Below are positions 7,875 to 16,069 of a DNA stretch of 64,000 nt, piece after piece. The notes beneath the pieces are model-generated. The model did not search any database, was not told where the DNA came from, and was given only the letters and a program-made list of their open reading frames with translations. The stretch is from Algoriphagus pacificus (lineage in GTDB: Bacteria > Bacteroidota > Bacteroidia > Cytophagales > Cyclobacteriaceae). Made by a program: the position numbers and the translations under genes. The first letter of the stretch is position 1; every line of letters starts with the position of its first letter. Where the stretch lies: NCBI RefSeq assembly GCF_017254845.1, contig NZ_JAFKCU010000001.1, positions 827,048 through 891,047 of the forward strand. Direction: 5' to 3'.

Positions 7875-9080
7875 ATGAAAATCGGAATAATCCGCGAAGG
7901 AAAAAACCCACCCGATCGTCGGACCCCTTTTACACCAAGGCAATTGAAGCAAATCCAAAGTGAATTTGCCGACAAAATTTCCTTTCAGGTTCAATCGAGC
8001 CCACACCGGTGCTTTACTGATCAGGAGTATTCGGATGAGGGAATTGAGATAGTAGAAGAACTTTCAGCTTGTGATATAATTTTTGGGGTAAAAGAAATTC
8101 CTATAAACCAGCTCCTTGAAGGCAAAACCTATTTCTTTTTCTCACATACGATGAAGAAGCAGCCTTATAATAGAGCTTTACTTCAGGCCATTTTGGCTAA
8201 AAATATCAGACTGCTAGATTACGAAGTACTGAAGGATTCCAATGGAAAAAGAGTAGTAGCTTTTGGCAGATGGGCAGGGATCGTTGGGGCATACAATGGT
8301 TTTTGGACTTATGGGCAGAAGACTGATTTATTTGATATCAAAAGAGCTTATCAATGTTTTGATAGAAAAGAGTTGGAATCGGAATTGAAAAAGGTGCAGC
8401 TTCCCCCGATCAAAATCGTTCTCACTGGATCCGGGAGAGTCGGAAAAGGAGCTATGGAAATCATGCATGCGCTTGGAATCAAGCAAGTCAGTACTCAGGA
8501 ATTTTTACATCAATATTTTGATGATCCGGTTTATGTGATGTTGAGTTCTTCCGATTTCAATCGAAGAAAATCAGATGGAGGATTCGACAAGCAGGAATTT
8601 TATACTAATCCTGAATTGTATGAAAGCCATTTTCTCAAATTTGCGGAAGAAGGAGAAATTTTGATTTCTACGCATTATTGGGATCCGGATGCTCCAAAGT
8701 TGTTCAAGTTGGAAGAAATCAATAATCCTGACTTTATGATTTCTGTCATCGCGGATGTATCCTGTGATGTACACGGCTCAGTGCCTACCACTTTGAAGAC
8801 GACCAATATTCTGGAACCTGTTTTTGATGTGGAGCGGGAAACAGGGGAGATCATTCCGGCATTTGGAAGTCAGAATAGTATTTCTGTAATGGCAATTGAT
8901 AATCTTCCCTGCGAGCTTCCTCGAGAGGCAAGCACTGATTTCGGGAATCAACTTATAGAATGGGTCATCCCTGAATTGCTCAAAGATTACTCTCCTATTT
9001 TGGAAGGGGCAACCATTGCAAGAGAAGGAGATTTGACTGTAGAATTTATTTATTTGACTGATTTCGTCAACGGCGACTAA
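7875..9080 (+). CDS. Saccharopine dehydrogenase (NAD+, lysine-forming)-like oxidoreductase
   Basis: A 401-residue soluble dehydrogenase of the alanine dehydrogenase / saccharopine dehydrogenase (LYS1-type) fold. The N-terminus KIGIIREGKNPPDRRTPFTP is the family pattern for the substrate domain, and the Rossmann motif GSGRVGKGAMEIM appears near residue 188. Family members oxidise saccharopine to lysine and 2-oxoglutarate, but in bacteria the true substrate is often unknown. I start it at the ATG at 7875; a TTG at 7854 would add seven residues. It is followed after 9 bases by deoC, so the two are probably one transcript although their pathways differ. Confidence 0.8.
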   Translation: MKIGIIREGKNPPDRRTPFTPRQLKQIQSEFADKISFQVQSSPHRCFTDQEYSDEGIEIVEELSACDIIFGVKEIPINQLLEGKTYFFFSHTMKKQPYNRALLQAILAKNIRLLDYEVLKDSNGKRVVAFGRWAGIVGAYNGFWTYGQKTDLFDIKRAYQCFDRKELESELKKVQLPPIKIVLTGSGRVGKGAMEIMHALGIKQVSTQEFLHQYFDDPVYVMLSSSDFNRRKSDGGFDKQEFYTNPELYESHFLKFAEEGEILISTHYWDPDAPKLFKLEEINNPDFMISVIADVSCDVHGSVPTTLKTTNILEPVFDVERETGEIIPAFGSQNSISVMAIDNLPCELPREASTDFGNQLIEWVIPELLKDYSPILEGATIAREGDLTVEFIYLTDFVNGD

Positions 9081-9089
9081 TTCACTGTA

Positions 9090-9755
9090 ATGAAAAACTT
9101 TTCCAGATTTTTAGAATCAACGCTACTGAAAGCAACTATGACTGATCAGGAGGTGAATCAACTGATCAAAGATGCTATTGAGGAGCAGTTTGTGGGAATA
9201 TGCATTCCTCCTTTTTGGGTAAAAAAGGTAAAGCGCGAGCTAAAAGAAGAAGATATTCAGGTAGTCACTGTAATTGGCTTTCCTTTTGGCTATACAGATA
9301 CTGCCAGTAAAGTTTTTGAAACCCGGGAAGCAATCAAGCAAGGTGCTGATGAATTGGATTTAGTTTGGTCACAGACGGCCTTTCATTCAGGGATGAACTG
9401 GCCAAAAACCGAAATAGCTCAGATTTCCAAAATCTGCCATGAGGAAGAAAGGATTTTGAAGGTAATTATCGAAACTGCCAATCTCAATCCAAGTCAAATC
9501 AAAGAGGCTTGTCTGATCTGCCAAGATGCCGGAGCTGATTATGTGAAAACATCAACTGGCTTTGCATCAAGAGGAGCGAGTGTGGAGGATATTCAGCTGA
9601 TGAGAGAATCCTTGGCATCCCATGTAGGCATCAAGGCCTCTGGCGGGATAAAAACCCTGGATTTTGCGCTAGACTTAATCAAAGCAGGAGCAGACCGGAT
9701 CGGAACCAGTTCTGCTAAAGGCTTGATGGATGAATGGAGAGCAAGATTTGCTTAA
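9090..9755 (+). CDS. deoC: Deoxyribose-phosphate aldolase
   Basis: A 221-residue TIM-barrel class I aldolase that cleaves 2-deoxyribose 5-phosphate into glyceraldehyde 3-phosphate and acetaldehyde in deoxynucleoside catabolism. The Schiff-base lysine is Lys153 in YVKTSTGF, a second active-site lysine is Lys182 in IKASGGIKT, and Asp90 lies in ELDLV. Length matches the family. It sits 9 bases behind the dehydrogenase gene. Its 3' end overlaps the 3' end of the convergent phosphate transporter gene by 4 bases. Confidence 0.95.
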   Translation: MKNFSRFLESTLLKATMTDQEVNQLIKDAIEEQFVGICIPPFWVKKVKRELKEEDIQVVTVIGFPFGYTDTASKVFETREAIKQGADELDLVWSQTAFHSGMNWPKTEIAQISKICHEEERILKVIIETANLNPSQIKEACLICQDAGADYVKTSTGFASRGASVEDIQLMRESLASHVGIKASGGIKTLDFALDLIKAGADRIGTSSAKGLMDEWRARFA

Positions 9756-10861
9756 CTGTTGCTGAAATAGATCAACAGGAAAGGAATAATAAAGAAGGTC
9801 AACAAAATGTAAGCAAAACCGATGAATCGGGTTTGCACTGATTTTTGACCCATGAAAGTGGCCATTCTCACAGGAATATTCCGGATAACCGGGAATGGAA
9901 TAAAGATCATGGCCCCAAAAAAGTTGAAAAGAAAGTGCACGATTGCTAAAGCTATGGCAGCTTCGGTTTTATAAAATGCTGCAATGGCAGCGGTAATGGT
10001 GGTACCTATATTGGCACCGATAATAAATGGAAAAGATTTTTTCAGGGATACTTTTCTGTTTGCCACCAAAGGAACAACAAGAGAAGTTGTCACCGTACTA
10101 GACTGCACAGCTGCTGTGAAAAACATCCCATAAATCAAAGCCATGTAAGTATTCTTGAATATCAGATTGTTAATATCCTTGAAACTCTCCAGAATGAAAG
10201 CTTTATACACAGATGAGGAAAGCATCTTAATCGCTCCGAAAACCATGAAAATAGCCAAAACCAGCGTAAGAAATGGAATTTGTATGGTATCAGAAATCCA
10301 TTCCGTCAGAGGCCTGGTGAAAACCTTATTGTAATCGAAGGAGCCAGAATAGCTTTCATCGGTTACAAATAAAGAAGCCAGCAGATGTGCTGTTTTTGAC
10401 AGAAACTGGAAATAGACTTCAAGTGGCAATAGGATGAATACCGTTATGATATTGAATAAATCGTGTAGAATCCCCGCTGAAATCGCCCTTTTGAATTCTT
10501 TCTTTTTCATGATATAAGAAAAAGATACCAAGGTTGATGTCAGCGTTGTTCCGATATTGGCTCCCATGACCATAGGGACAGCCTGTTCCAAACTCATATT
10601 ACCAGCGGCTACAATTGCCACAATGCTCGAGGTCACCGTCGAACTGCTCTGGATCAAAGCAGTCATCAACAAACCGATAAAAAGACTTACAAAGGGATTT
10701 CTCGTGGCCTTAAGAATATCAGAGGCAACAGTATTGTTCAATTGACCCATTGCCACGGTGAGCAAGTCAATCGAAAAAATGAATAAAATGATGGCCAAAA
10801 GCATCATTAGATAGCTTCTGGTTTTATTTGCTACAGGTTTTTCCTGATCATATAATTCCAT
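9752..10861 (-). CDS. Na+/phosphate cotransporter family protein (NptA type)
   Basis: A 369-residue inner-membrane protein of the Na/Pi cotransporter family (PF02690). The two inverted repeats each carry the signature pair: GANIGTT with QSSSTVTSS in the first half and GANIGTT with QSSTVTTS in the second. About eight to ten hydrophobic segments are visible. I start it at the ATG at 10861 (MELYDQEKP) rather than a TTG at 10870. It is divergent from the PiT-like gene, giving two phosphate-carrier families back to back. In its promoter region TTGGTGA is repeated directly at 10913-10919 and 10923-10929, with unknown meaning. Confidence 0.9.
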   Translation of the reverse strand: MELYDQEKPVANKTRSYLMMLLAIILFIFSIDLLTVAMGQLNNTVASDILKATRNPFVSLFIGLLMTALIQSSSTVTSSIVAIVAAGNMSLEQAVPMVMGANIGTTLTSTLVSFSYIMKKKEFKRAISAGILHDLFNIITVFILLPLEVYFQFLSKTAHLLASLFVTDESYSGSFDYNKVFTRPLTEWISDTIQIPFLTLVLAIFMVFGAIKMLSSSVYKAFILESFKDINNLIFKNTYMALIYGMFFTAAVQSSTVTTSLVVPLVANRKVSLKKSFPFIIGANIGTTITAAIAAFYKTEAAIALAIVHFLFNFFGAMIFIPFPVIRNIPVRMATFMGQKSVQTRFIGFAYILLTFFIIPFLLIYFSNS

Positions 10862-11024
10862 CCCGGGCAATTAATTATACTTGTGCCTGCTTTAATATCT
10901 TCTTTCACTAACTTGGTGAAAGTTGGTGAGAATCCAAATTTTCATTAAAATAATTGGCAAAAGTTGAAATTTTTTTGCGAATTGCAAGAGAATTTAGGTT
11001 CAATAGAAAAGAAATCGCCCTTAC

Positions 11025-11041
11025 TTAACAATTTCTTAACA
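11025..11041 (+). promoter_or_regulatory. PHO-box-like direct repeat upstream of the PiT-like gene
   Basis: Two perfect TTAACA hexamers at 11025-11030 and 11036-11041 are separated by 5 bases, an 11-base period. This is the spacing of PhoB/PhoP direct-repeat sites, and TT(A/C/T)ACA is the half-site known for Bacillus PhoP. The site lies 22 bases upstream of a TAnnTTTG-type -7 box, where an activator replacing the -33 contact would sit. The downstream gene is a phosphate-transporter-like protein. Confidence 0.55.
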
Positions 11042-11062
11042 CACTCGGAAAATTATCTTCCT

Positions 11063-11070
11063 TAATTTTG
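11063..11070 (+). promoter_or_regulatory. Bacteroidota -7 promoter box of the PiT-like gene
   Basis: TAATTTTG matches the Bacteroidota primary-sigma -7 consensus TAnnTTTG exactly and lies 23 bases before the ATG. No good -33 TTTG is seen at the right distance; the TTAACA repeats occupy that place instead. Confidence 0.55.
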
Positions 11071-11092
11071 TGCCGAATTAGAAAAACAAGAC

Positions 11093-12229
11093 ATGGCCAA
11101 GGCTAAAAAGAATCTCGACCAGAATATTAACCAAGAGAAATTAAGTAAGAGTGCCTACTCGATATTTGATTTCGCAAAAAAAGAGAAACAATTTCTACTT
11201 GGAATCTGTATTCTGATTTCCATTGCAGGACTAATTCTTCCATATACTTATGCAGCCATGTGGTTTGGTTTTGCTTTGGCAGCCTACTCCGCTATTGCAA
11301 ACGACAGTATTCAGACAATCGGTACATTCATCGCATCCAATCAATCCAAAAAATGGTATTGGCTTTGGTTGTTTATGGGTTTGATTTTCGTAGGCACAGT
11401 TACGTATAGCTGGTTTACATTTGGAGGAGATGTGAGTTATGAGCGTCTGACCACAAAAGGCCTGGATAAAGCTCCGGAAAGCTTTGTATTCTTACAATTA
11501 GCTGCACCGATCGTCCTTTTAATCATGACGAGAATGAGAATGCCGGTTTCGACCACCTTTTTGCTTCTTAATGTTTTCACTTATAGCGCCGGAACGATTG
11601 TCGATGTAATGAAAAAAAGTTTTGTAGGATACCTACTTGCTTTTGGTATTGCGATCGTAGTCTGGTTTTTACTGGAAAAATTTGTTCAGAATTATCTTAA
11701 AGGAAAGCCAAAACCATATTGGATGGTTCTTCAGTGGATTACCTCTGGTACACTTTGGGCGGTTTGGATTATGCAGGATGCTGCAAACATCGCAGTATTT
11801 TTACCGAGACAGCTGAACGTTTATGAATTCGTTGCCTATGCAGGTTTTGTGTTTTTAGGACTTGGGTTTTTGTTTTATCTCAAAGGAGACAAAATCCAGT
11901 CTATTGTGAATGAGAAATCAAATGTAACAGACGTTAGAGCTGCTACCATTGTGGATTTCGTCTACGCAATCATCTTATTCTACTTCAAGATTCATAGTAA
12001 AGTACCAATGAGTACGACTTGGGTTTTCATCGGATTACTGGGAGGTCGTGAATTGGCGATTGCCTTAGGGAAAGCAGGAAAGCCTGAAAAGAGAAGAGAA
12101 TGGGTTGCCAGAGCTTATCATTTGGCAAAAAATGATGTGGTAAAGGCATTTATCGGATTGCTGGTTTCATTGCTCCTTGCCGTAATCATCAATGAAGGAA
12201 TCCGCAATGAAATAATGGCCTACTTCTAA
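11093..12229 (+). CDS. Divergent PiT-family inorganic phosphate transporter-like membrane protein
   Basis: A 378-residue membrane protein with about ten hydrophobic segments and a charged N-terminal tail of about 30 residues. It has the two-fold motif layout of PiT phosphate permeases (PF01384): ANDSIQTIGT (69-78) then PVSTTF (151-156) in the first half, and MQDAANIAVFLPR (227-239) then PMSTTW (305-310) in the second half. These parallel the G-A-N-D-V-A-N and P-[VI]-S-T-T-H signatures but are clearly diverged. A role in phosphate movement is also suggested by the divergent NptA-type gene and the upstream PHO-box-like repeat. Another anion substrate is possible. Confidence 0.72.
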   Translation: MAKAKKNLDQNINQEKLSKSAYSIFDFAKKEKQFLLGICILISIAGLILPYTYAAMWFGFALAAYSAIANDSIQTIGTFIASNQSKKWYWLWLFMGLIFVGTVTYSWFTFGGDVSYERLTTKGLDKAPESFVFLQLAAPIVLLIMTRMRMPVSTTFLLLNVFTYSAGTIVDVMKKSFVGYLLAFGIAIVVWFLLEKFVQNYLKGKPKPYWMVLQWITSGTLWAVWIMQDAANIAVFLPRQLNVYEFVAYAGFVFLGLGFLFYLKGDKIQSIVNEKSNVTDVRAATIVDFVYAIILFYFKIHSKVPMSTTWVFIGLLGGRELAIALGKAGKPEKRREWVARAYHLAKNDVVKAFIGLLVSLLLAVIINEGIRNEIMAYF

Positions 12230-12238
12230 GAATTAGAA

Positions 12239-12682
12239 TTGGAATTATACATACACGAATATTTTATGAACGAGGCCTTCAAACAGGCCAAGACAGCTTT
12301 CGATACCGGTGAAATTCCGGTAGGCGCTGTCATCGTTTCTAAAAATACAATTATAGCCAAAGCCTATAACCAGACTGAAATGCTGAATGATGTGACTGCC
12401 CATGCAGAAATGCTGGCAATCACATCTGCTGCAAATTATCTTGGTGCCAAATACCTCAACGATTGTCGGCTTTATGTGACTTTAGAGCCATGCACCATGT
12501 GTGGAGGTGCACTTTTTTGGTCCCAAATCGGAGAAGTGCATTATGCTGCCAAGGATCCTAAAAGAGGCTATAATCAATGCAATCCTTCCATTTTACATCC
12601 CAAAACAAAGGTTTTTCAGGGGCCAATGGCTCAAGAAGCTGAGCAACTTCTACTTGAGTTCTTCAAAAAATTAAGAAATTGA
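12239..12682 (+). CDS. tadA: tRNA adenosine(34) deaminase
   Basis: A 147-residue zinc deaminase that converts A34 to inosine in tRNA-Arg(ACG). The zinc and proton-shuttle residues are visible: His55-Ala-Glu57 and Cys85-Thr-Met-Cys88 in LEPCTMCGG. The start is TTG at 12239: family members have the segment upstream of the first ATG ([10 protein letters not shown]), so the ATG at 12266 would remove conserved residues. The gene begins 9 bases after the PiT-like gene. The zinc-site spacing and length are normal for TadA; a guanine deaminase is less likely. Confidence 0.9.
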   Translation: MELYIHEYFMNEAFKQAKTAFDTGEIPVGAVIVSKNTIIAKAYNQTEMLNDVTAHAEMLAITSAANYLGAKYLNDCRLYVTLEPCTMCGGALFWSQIGEVHYAAKDPKRGYNQCNPSILHPKTKVFQGPMAQEAEQLLLEFFKKLRN

Positions 12683-12785
12683 AATTCATTTCGCTTTCAG
12701 GGAATTTTTTTTCTTTTCTACCAGTTCCTTAGACAGATTATTTCAAAGAATTAATTTTAATCGTTTAACCTTAAATTTTAACAAT

Positions 12786-13391
12786 ATGGCTTTTGAACTT
12801 CCTTCATTACCTTATGCATACGATGCATTAGAACCCAACATTGATGCTAGAACAATGGAAATCCATTACTCTAAGCACCACAATGGATATGTAACCAACT
12901 TAAACAATGCAATTGCAGGTACAGACCTAGAAGGTAAATCTCTGGAAGAACTTCTAAAAATTGCAGGTTCCAATACAGCTGTTAGAAATAACGGAGGTGG
13001 ACATTTCAACCACTCACTTTTCTGGTCTATACTTTCTCCAAATGGTGGAGGTGCTCCTACAGGAGATTTGGCTGCTGCAATTGATGCCAAATTCGGATCA
13101 TTTGATGCTTTCAAAGAGACTTTCAACAAAGCTGCTGCTACTAGATTTGGTTCTGGATGGGCTTGGCTTTGCGTAGATACTAAAAAAGAACTTTGCGTTT
13201 GCTCTTCTCCAAATCAGGACAATCCAATGATGGATGTTGCTGAGTGCCCAGGTACTCCAATCCTAGGTTTGGACGTGTGGGAACACGCTTATTACCTAAA
13301 CTACCAAAACAGAAGACCTGATTATATTTCAGCGTTCTGGAATGTGGTAAACTGGGAAGAAGTAAGTAAGCGTTACGCTGCTGCGAAATAA
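12786..13391 (+). CDS. sodA: Superoxide dismutase [Mn/Fe]
   Basis: A 201-residue cytoplasmic superoxide dismutase that turns superoxide into oxygen and hydrogen peroxide. The metal ligands are visible: His27 in EIHYSKHH, a His in [11 protein letters not shown], and Asp and His in [12 protein letters not shown]. The segments GGGAPTGDL and YQNRRPDYI are typical of Mn or cambialistic forms, but metal choice cannot be fixed from sequence alone. No signal peptide is seen. A strong terminator follows at once, and a separate upstream spacer of about 100 bases suggests its own promoter. Confidence 0.96.
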   Translation: MAFELPSLPYAYDALEPNIDARTMEIHYSKHHNGYVTNLNNAIAGTDLEGKSLEELLKIAGSNTAVRNNGGGHFNHSLFWSILSPNGGGAPTGDLAAAIDAKFGSFDAFKETFNKAAATRFGSGWAWLCVDTKKELCVCSSPNQDNPMMDVAECPGTPILGLDVWEHAYYLNYQNRRPDYISAFWNVVNWEEVSKRYAAAK

Positions 13392-13410
13392 GAAATAGCA
13401 CTCCCTATCT

Positions 13411-13444
13411 AAATCCCTGTCAGCAACGACAGGGATTTTTTTTG
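13411..13444 (+). terminator. Rho-independent terminator of sodA
   Basis: An 11-base perfect stem (AAATCCCTGTC with GACAGGGATTT), a 6-base loop and a run of T follow the sod stop codon by about 20 bases. Confidence 0.9.
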
Positions 13445-13597
13445 TATAAAAGTGATCGATTAAGTGTTCACTTTTGAAACAGTGAGATTGGAATGATTTT
13501 TAAAAAGCTTCCTCAGAAGCGTATTTAAGCACTTTTTAGCTTGTTGGCATTTTGTTTTCATAAGGTGGCATAATTCAACACACATATTTCTATTGAA

Positions 13598-16027
13598 ATG
13601 AAAACTACCAACTTACTTTTTCTATCACTCTTCGTTTATCTGCTGGGGCTAAGTAATCTAGCCGCAAAAGATTTCAGCAAGATCTCAGGTAAGATCCTGG
13701 ATCAAAACGGTGAATCTGTTCCTTATGCAAACGTGGCATTGATTGCCGTCCAAGATGGACATCTTGTGGATGGAGCCGTTTCGGATGAGAACGGGTTCTT
13801 TCTAGTGGAAACTACCAAAACCGGCGAGGTGAAAGTAGTGGTCACTTCCATTGGTTTTAAATCTTTTGAATCTGAAGCCTTTTCCCTAAAAGCGGGATTG
13901 GTGAAAGAATTGGGAGAAGTCCAGCTTCTGGATGAAGCCACTGGACTAGATGAGGTCACTGTCCGATCCACCCGACCTGAAATCATCATTGAGCCTGATA
14001 AGACAGTGGTCAATGTGGAAGGTACTGTGATGGCAGAAGGTTCTACCGCTTTAGATGTCATTGGAAGATCTCCAGGCATCTATGTAGACCAAGATGGGAT
14101 CATCAACCTGAATGGTCGTACCGGAGCTGTAGTCATGATCAATGATCGTCAGACGTACATGAGCGCTACCGACCTAGCCAACTTCCTCAGAGCCATGCCA
14201 GCAGATAACATCAAAAGCATTGAGGTGATCAACAATCCATCAGCAAGATTTGATGCCGAAGGTTCTGCCGGTGTGATCAATATCAAATTGAAAAAGAATA
14301 CCGTTGATGGAATGTTTGGAAATGTGCAAGCGGGAGGACAGTACAATGGCTATTGGGCACCGATTGCGGGAGTTTCTTTGAATGTGAAGAAAGGCAAATG
14401 GTCTACCAATGCTGATTTGAATTACAATCACAACGCCAACTTGAATGAATTGGATATCGAGAGAAATTTCGATGTCACTGAAGGAGTTTCCAACTTTATG
14501 CAGGAGACTAGAATCAGACAGAGAAACAAAAACCTATTCTTCAATGGTGCTGCGAATTACGAGATCAATCAGAATCATAATATTGGATTGAATATCCAAG
14601 CTTCTGATTTCAACAACACGACTACAAACCCATCTTTGACTGAGATTTCTACACCAGGGATTGCAGAAAAGACCTTCTTGGATTCTTACAATGATTCCCA
14701 GGGTGATGGAAACCGATTCTTTGGTAACCTTCACTACGGAGGAAACCTAGATACGCTAGGTACCAAACTGACTTCAGATATTGATTTTACCCGAATGAAT
14801 TCCGGAAGCGAATCTTTGCTGACAACTGAAAGCTGGACTGGCATGAATCAGGCAAACGGAACCATGAGCAGACTGAATACAGTGAATGATATGTACTATA
14901 ATATTTTCACTGCGAAAGTTGATTTGGTGAAGCCATTATGGAAAGGAACCTTGGAAACTGGATTGAAAGGGTCTTGGGTAAAATCTGATAATAATCTTGA
15001 TTTAACCAGATCTGAGGAAGACGGTCCGTTTGAGCCGGATCCGAATAGCAACCATTTCATTTACCATGAAAATGTATTGGCAGGATATGTTTCTTACAAA
15101 GGGAAAATATCTGAGAAATTAAGCTACCAAGCTGGTTTGAGAGGTGAGCATTCTGATATCGAAGGTAATTCAGTGACCTTGGATCAGATCAATAAGCAAA
15201 ACTATTTCAACTTGTTTCCAAGTGCATTCTTACAGCATAAAGTAAGTGATAACTATCAGATCGTTTACAATGCTAATAGAAGAATCACCAGACCGAATTA
15301 CAGATTGTTGAATCCATTTGTGTATTACATCGATAGATTGACGACTGAGCGTGGAAATCCTAATTTGAAACCTCAGTACTCCAATAACTTTGAAATGAAC
15401 CATGTGATCAAAGGCATGTACCAGTTCACTTTGGGATATAGCGAAACGACTGATGCTTTTATGCAGGTTTTCATCCAGGATGATGAGGAGAGAACAACGA
15501 CTACCTACACTGATAACTTTGACAAAACAAGAAATGCAAACTTCAGAGCTATGGTGCCGGTGCAGATCAGAGAATGGTGGGGAACTTCCAATATGCTTCA
15601 GGTAAACTATAACAGATTCAGATCACAGATTGGAGATGATTTATTGGATGTAGGACAAACTTCCTTCATGGTGCGTTCTCAGCATAATGTCAATCTTCCA
15701 AAAGGATTCAAACTGGAAGTTGTAGGAATGTATTTGGGACCACAGATTTGGGGTCAAGGAGTTATCGAAGGATTCGGATGGGTTGACGCGGGTGTGACCA
15801 AAACCATCATGAAAGATAAGCTGACTATTGCGGTAAACGGAACGGATTTGTTCAGAACTCAGGTGATCAATGCAGCAGTGGATTTTGCTGATATCGATAC
15901 TTCTTTCAGACAATACAGAAGCAATCAGGGCGTGAGGTTTACCCTACGCTACAGATTCGCTAAAGGTGAAAGCTTCAGAGTAAACAAGAGCTCTGGAAGT
16001 TCCGAAGAACGAGATAGATTGAATTAA
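13598..16027 (+). CDS. Outer-membrane beta-barrel protein with carboxypeptidase-like regulatory domain (PF14905 type)
   Basis: An 809-residue secreted protein with a signal peptide of about 24 residues (ending NLAAKD). Residues about 28-115 form a carboxypeptidase D regulatory-like Ig fold (ISGKILDQNGESVPYANV). A plug-like segment follows (VVMINDRQ, IKSIEVINNPSARFDAEGSA), then a long Asn/aromatic-rich beta-barrel. This is the layout of the TonB-receptor-related outer-membrane beta-barrel family. The substrate is unknown, and no SusD partner lies nearby. A strong terminator follows. It stands alone, with roughly 200 bases of spacer upstream. Confidence 0.87.
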   Translation: MKTTNLLFLSLFVYLLGLSNLAAKDFSKISGKILDQNGESVPYANVALIAVQDGHLVDGAVSDENGFFLVETTKTGEVKVVVTSIGFKSFESEAFSLKAGLVKELGEVQLLDEATGLDEVTVRSTRPEIIIEPDKTVVNVEGTVMAEGSTALDVIGRSPGIYVDQDGIINLNGRTGAVVMINDRQTYMSATDLANFLRAMPADNIKSIEVINNPSARFDAEGSAGVINIKLKKNTVDGMFGNVQAGGQYNGYWAPIAGVSLNVKKGKWSTNADLNYNHNANLNELDIERNFDVTEGVSNFMQETRIRQRNKNLFFNGAANYEINQNHNIGLNIQASDFNNTTTNPSLTEISTPGIAEKTFLDSYNDSQGDGNRFFGNLHYGGNLDTLGTKLTSDIDFTRMNSGSESLLTTESWTGMNQANGTMSRLNTVNDMYYNIFTAKVDLVKPLWKGTLETGLKGSWVKSDNNLDLTRSEEDGPFEPDPNSNHFIYHENVLAGYVSYKGKISEKLSYQAGLRGEHSDIEGNSVTLDQINKQNYFNLFPSAFLQHKVSDNYQIVYNANRRITRPNYRLLNPFVYYIDRLTTERGNPNLKPQYSNNFEMNHVIKGMYQFTLGYSETTDAFMQVFIQDDEERTTTTYTDNFDKTRNANFRAMVPVQIREWWGTSNMLQVNYNRFRSQIGDDLLDVGQTSFMVRSQHNVNLPKGFKLEVVGMYLGPQIWGQGVIEGFGWVDAGVTKTIMKDKLTIAVNGTDLFRTQVINAAVDFADIDTSFRQYRSNQGVRFTLRYRFAKGESFRVNKSSGSSEERDRLN

Positions 16028-16032
16028 ATATA

Positions 16033-16066
16033 AAATCCTCCCAGATTCTGGGAGGATTTATTTTTT
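16033..16066. terminator. Terminator shared by the outer-membrane barrel gene and the convergent lipoprotein gene
   Basis: A perfect 12-base stem (16033-16044 with 16048-16059) with a 3-base loop and T-rich flanks on both strands lies between two convergent stop codons. Confidence 0.88.
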
Positions 16067-16069
16067 AAA

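Noticed and set aside
13723-14079. Long antisense frame inside the outer-membrane barrel gene
   Set aside because: Low-complexity Ser/Thr/Pro composition, typical of the reverse frame of a real gene.
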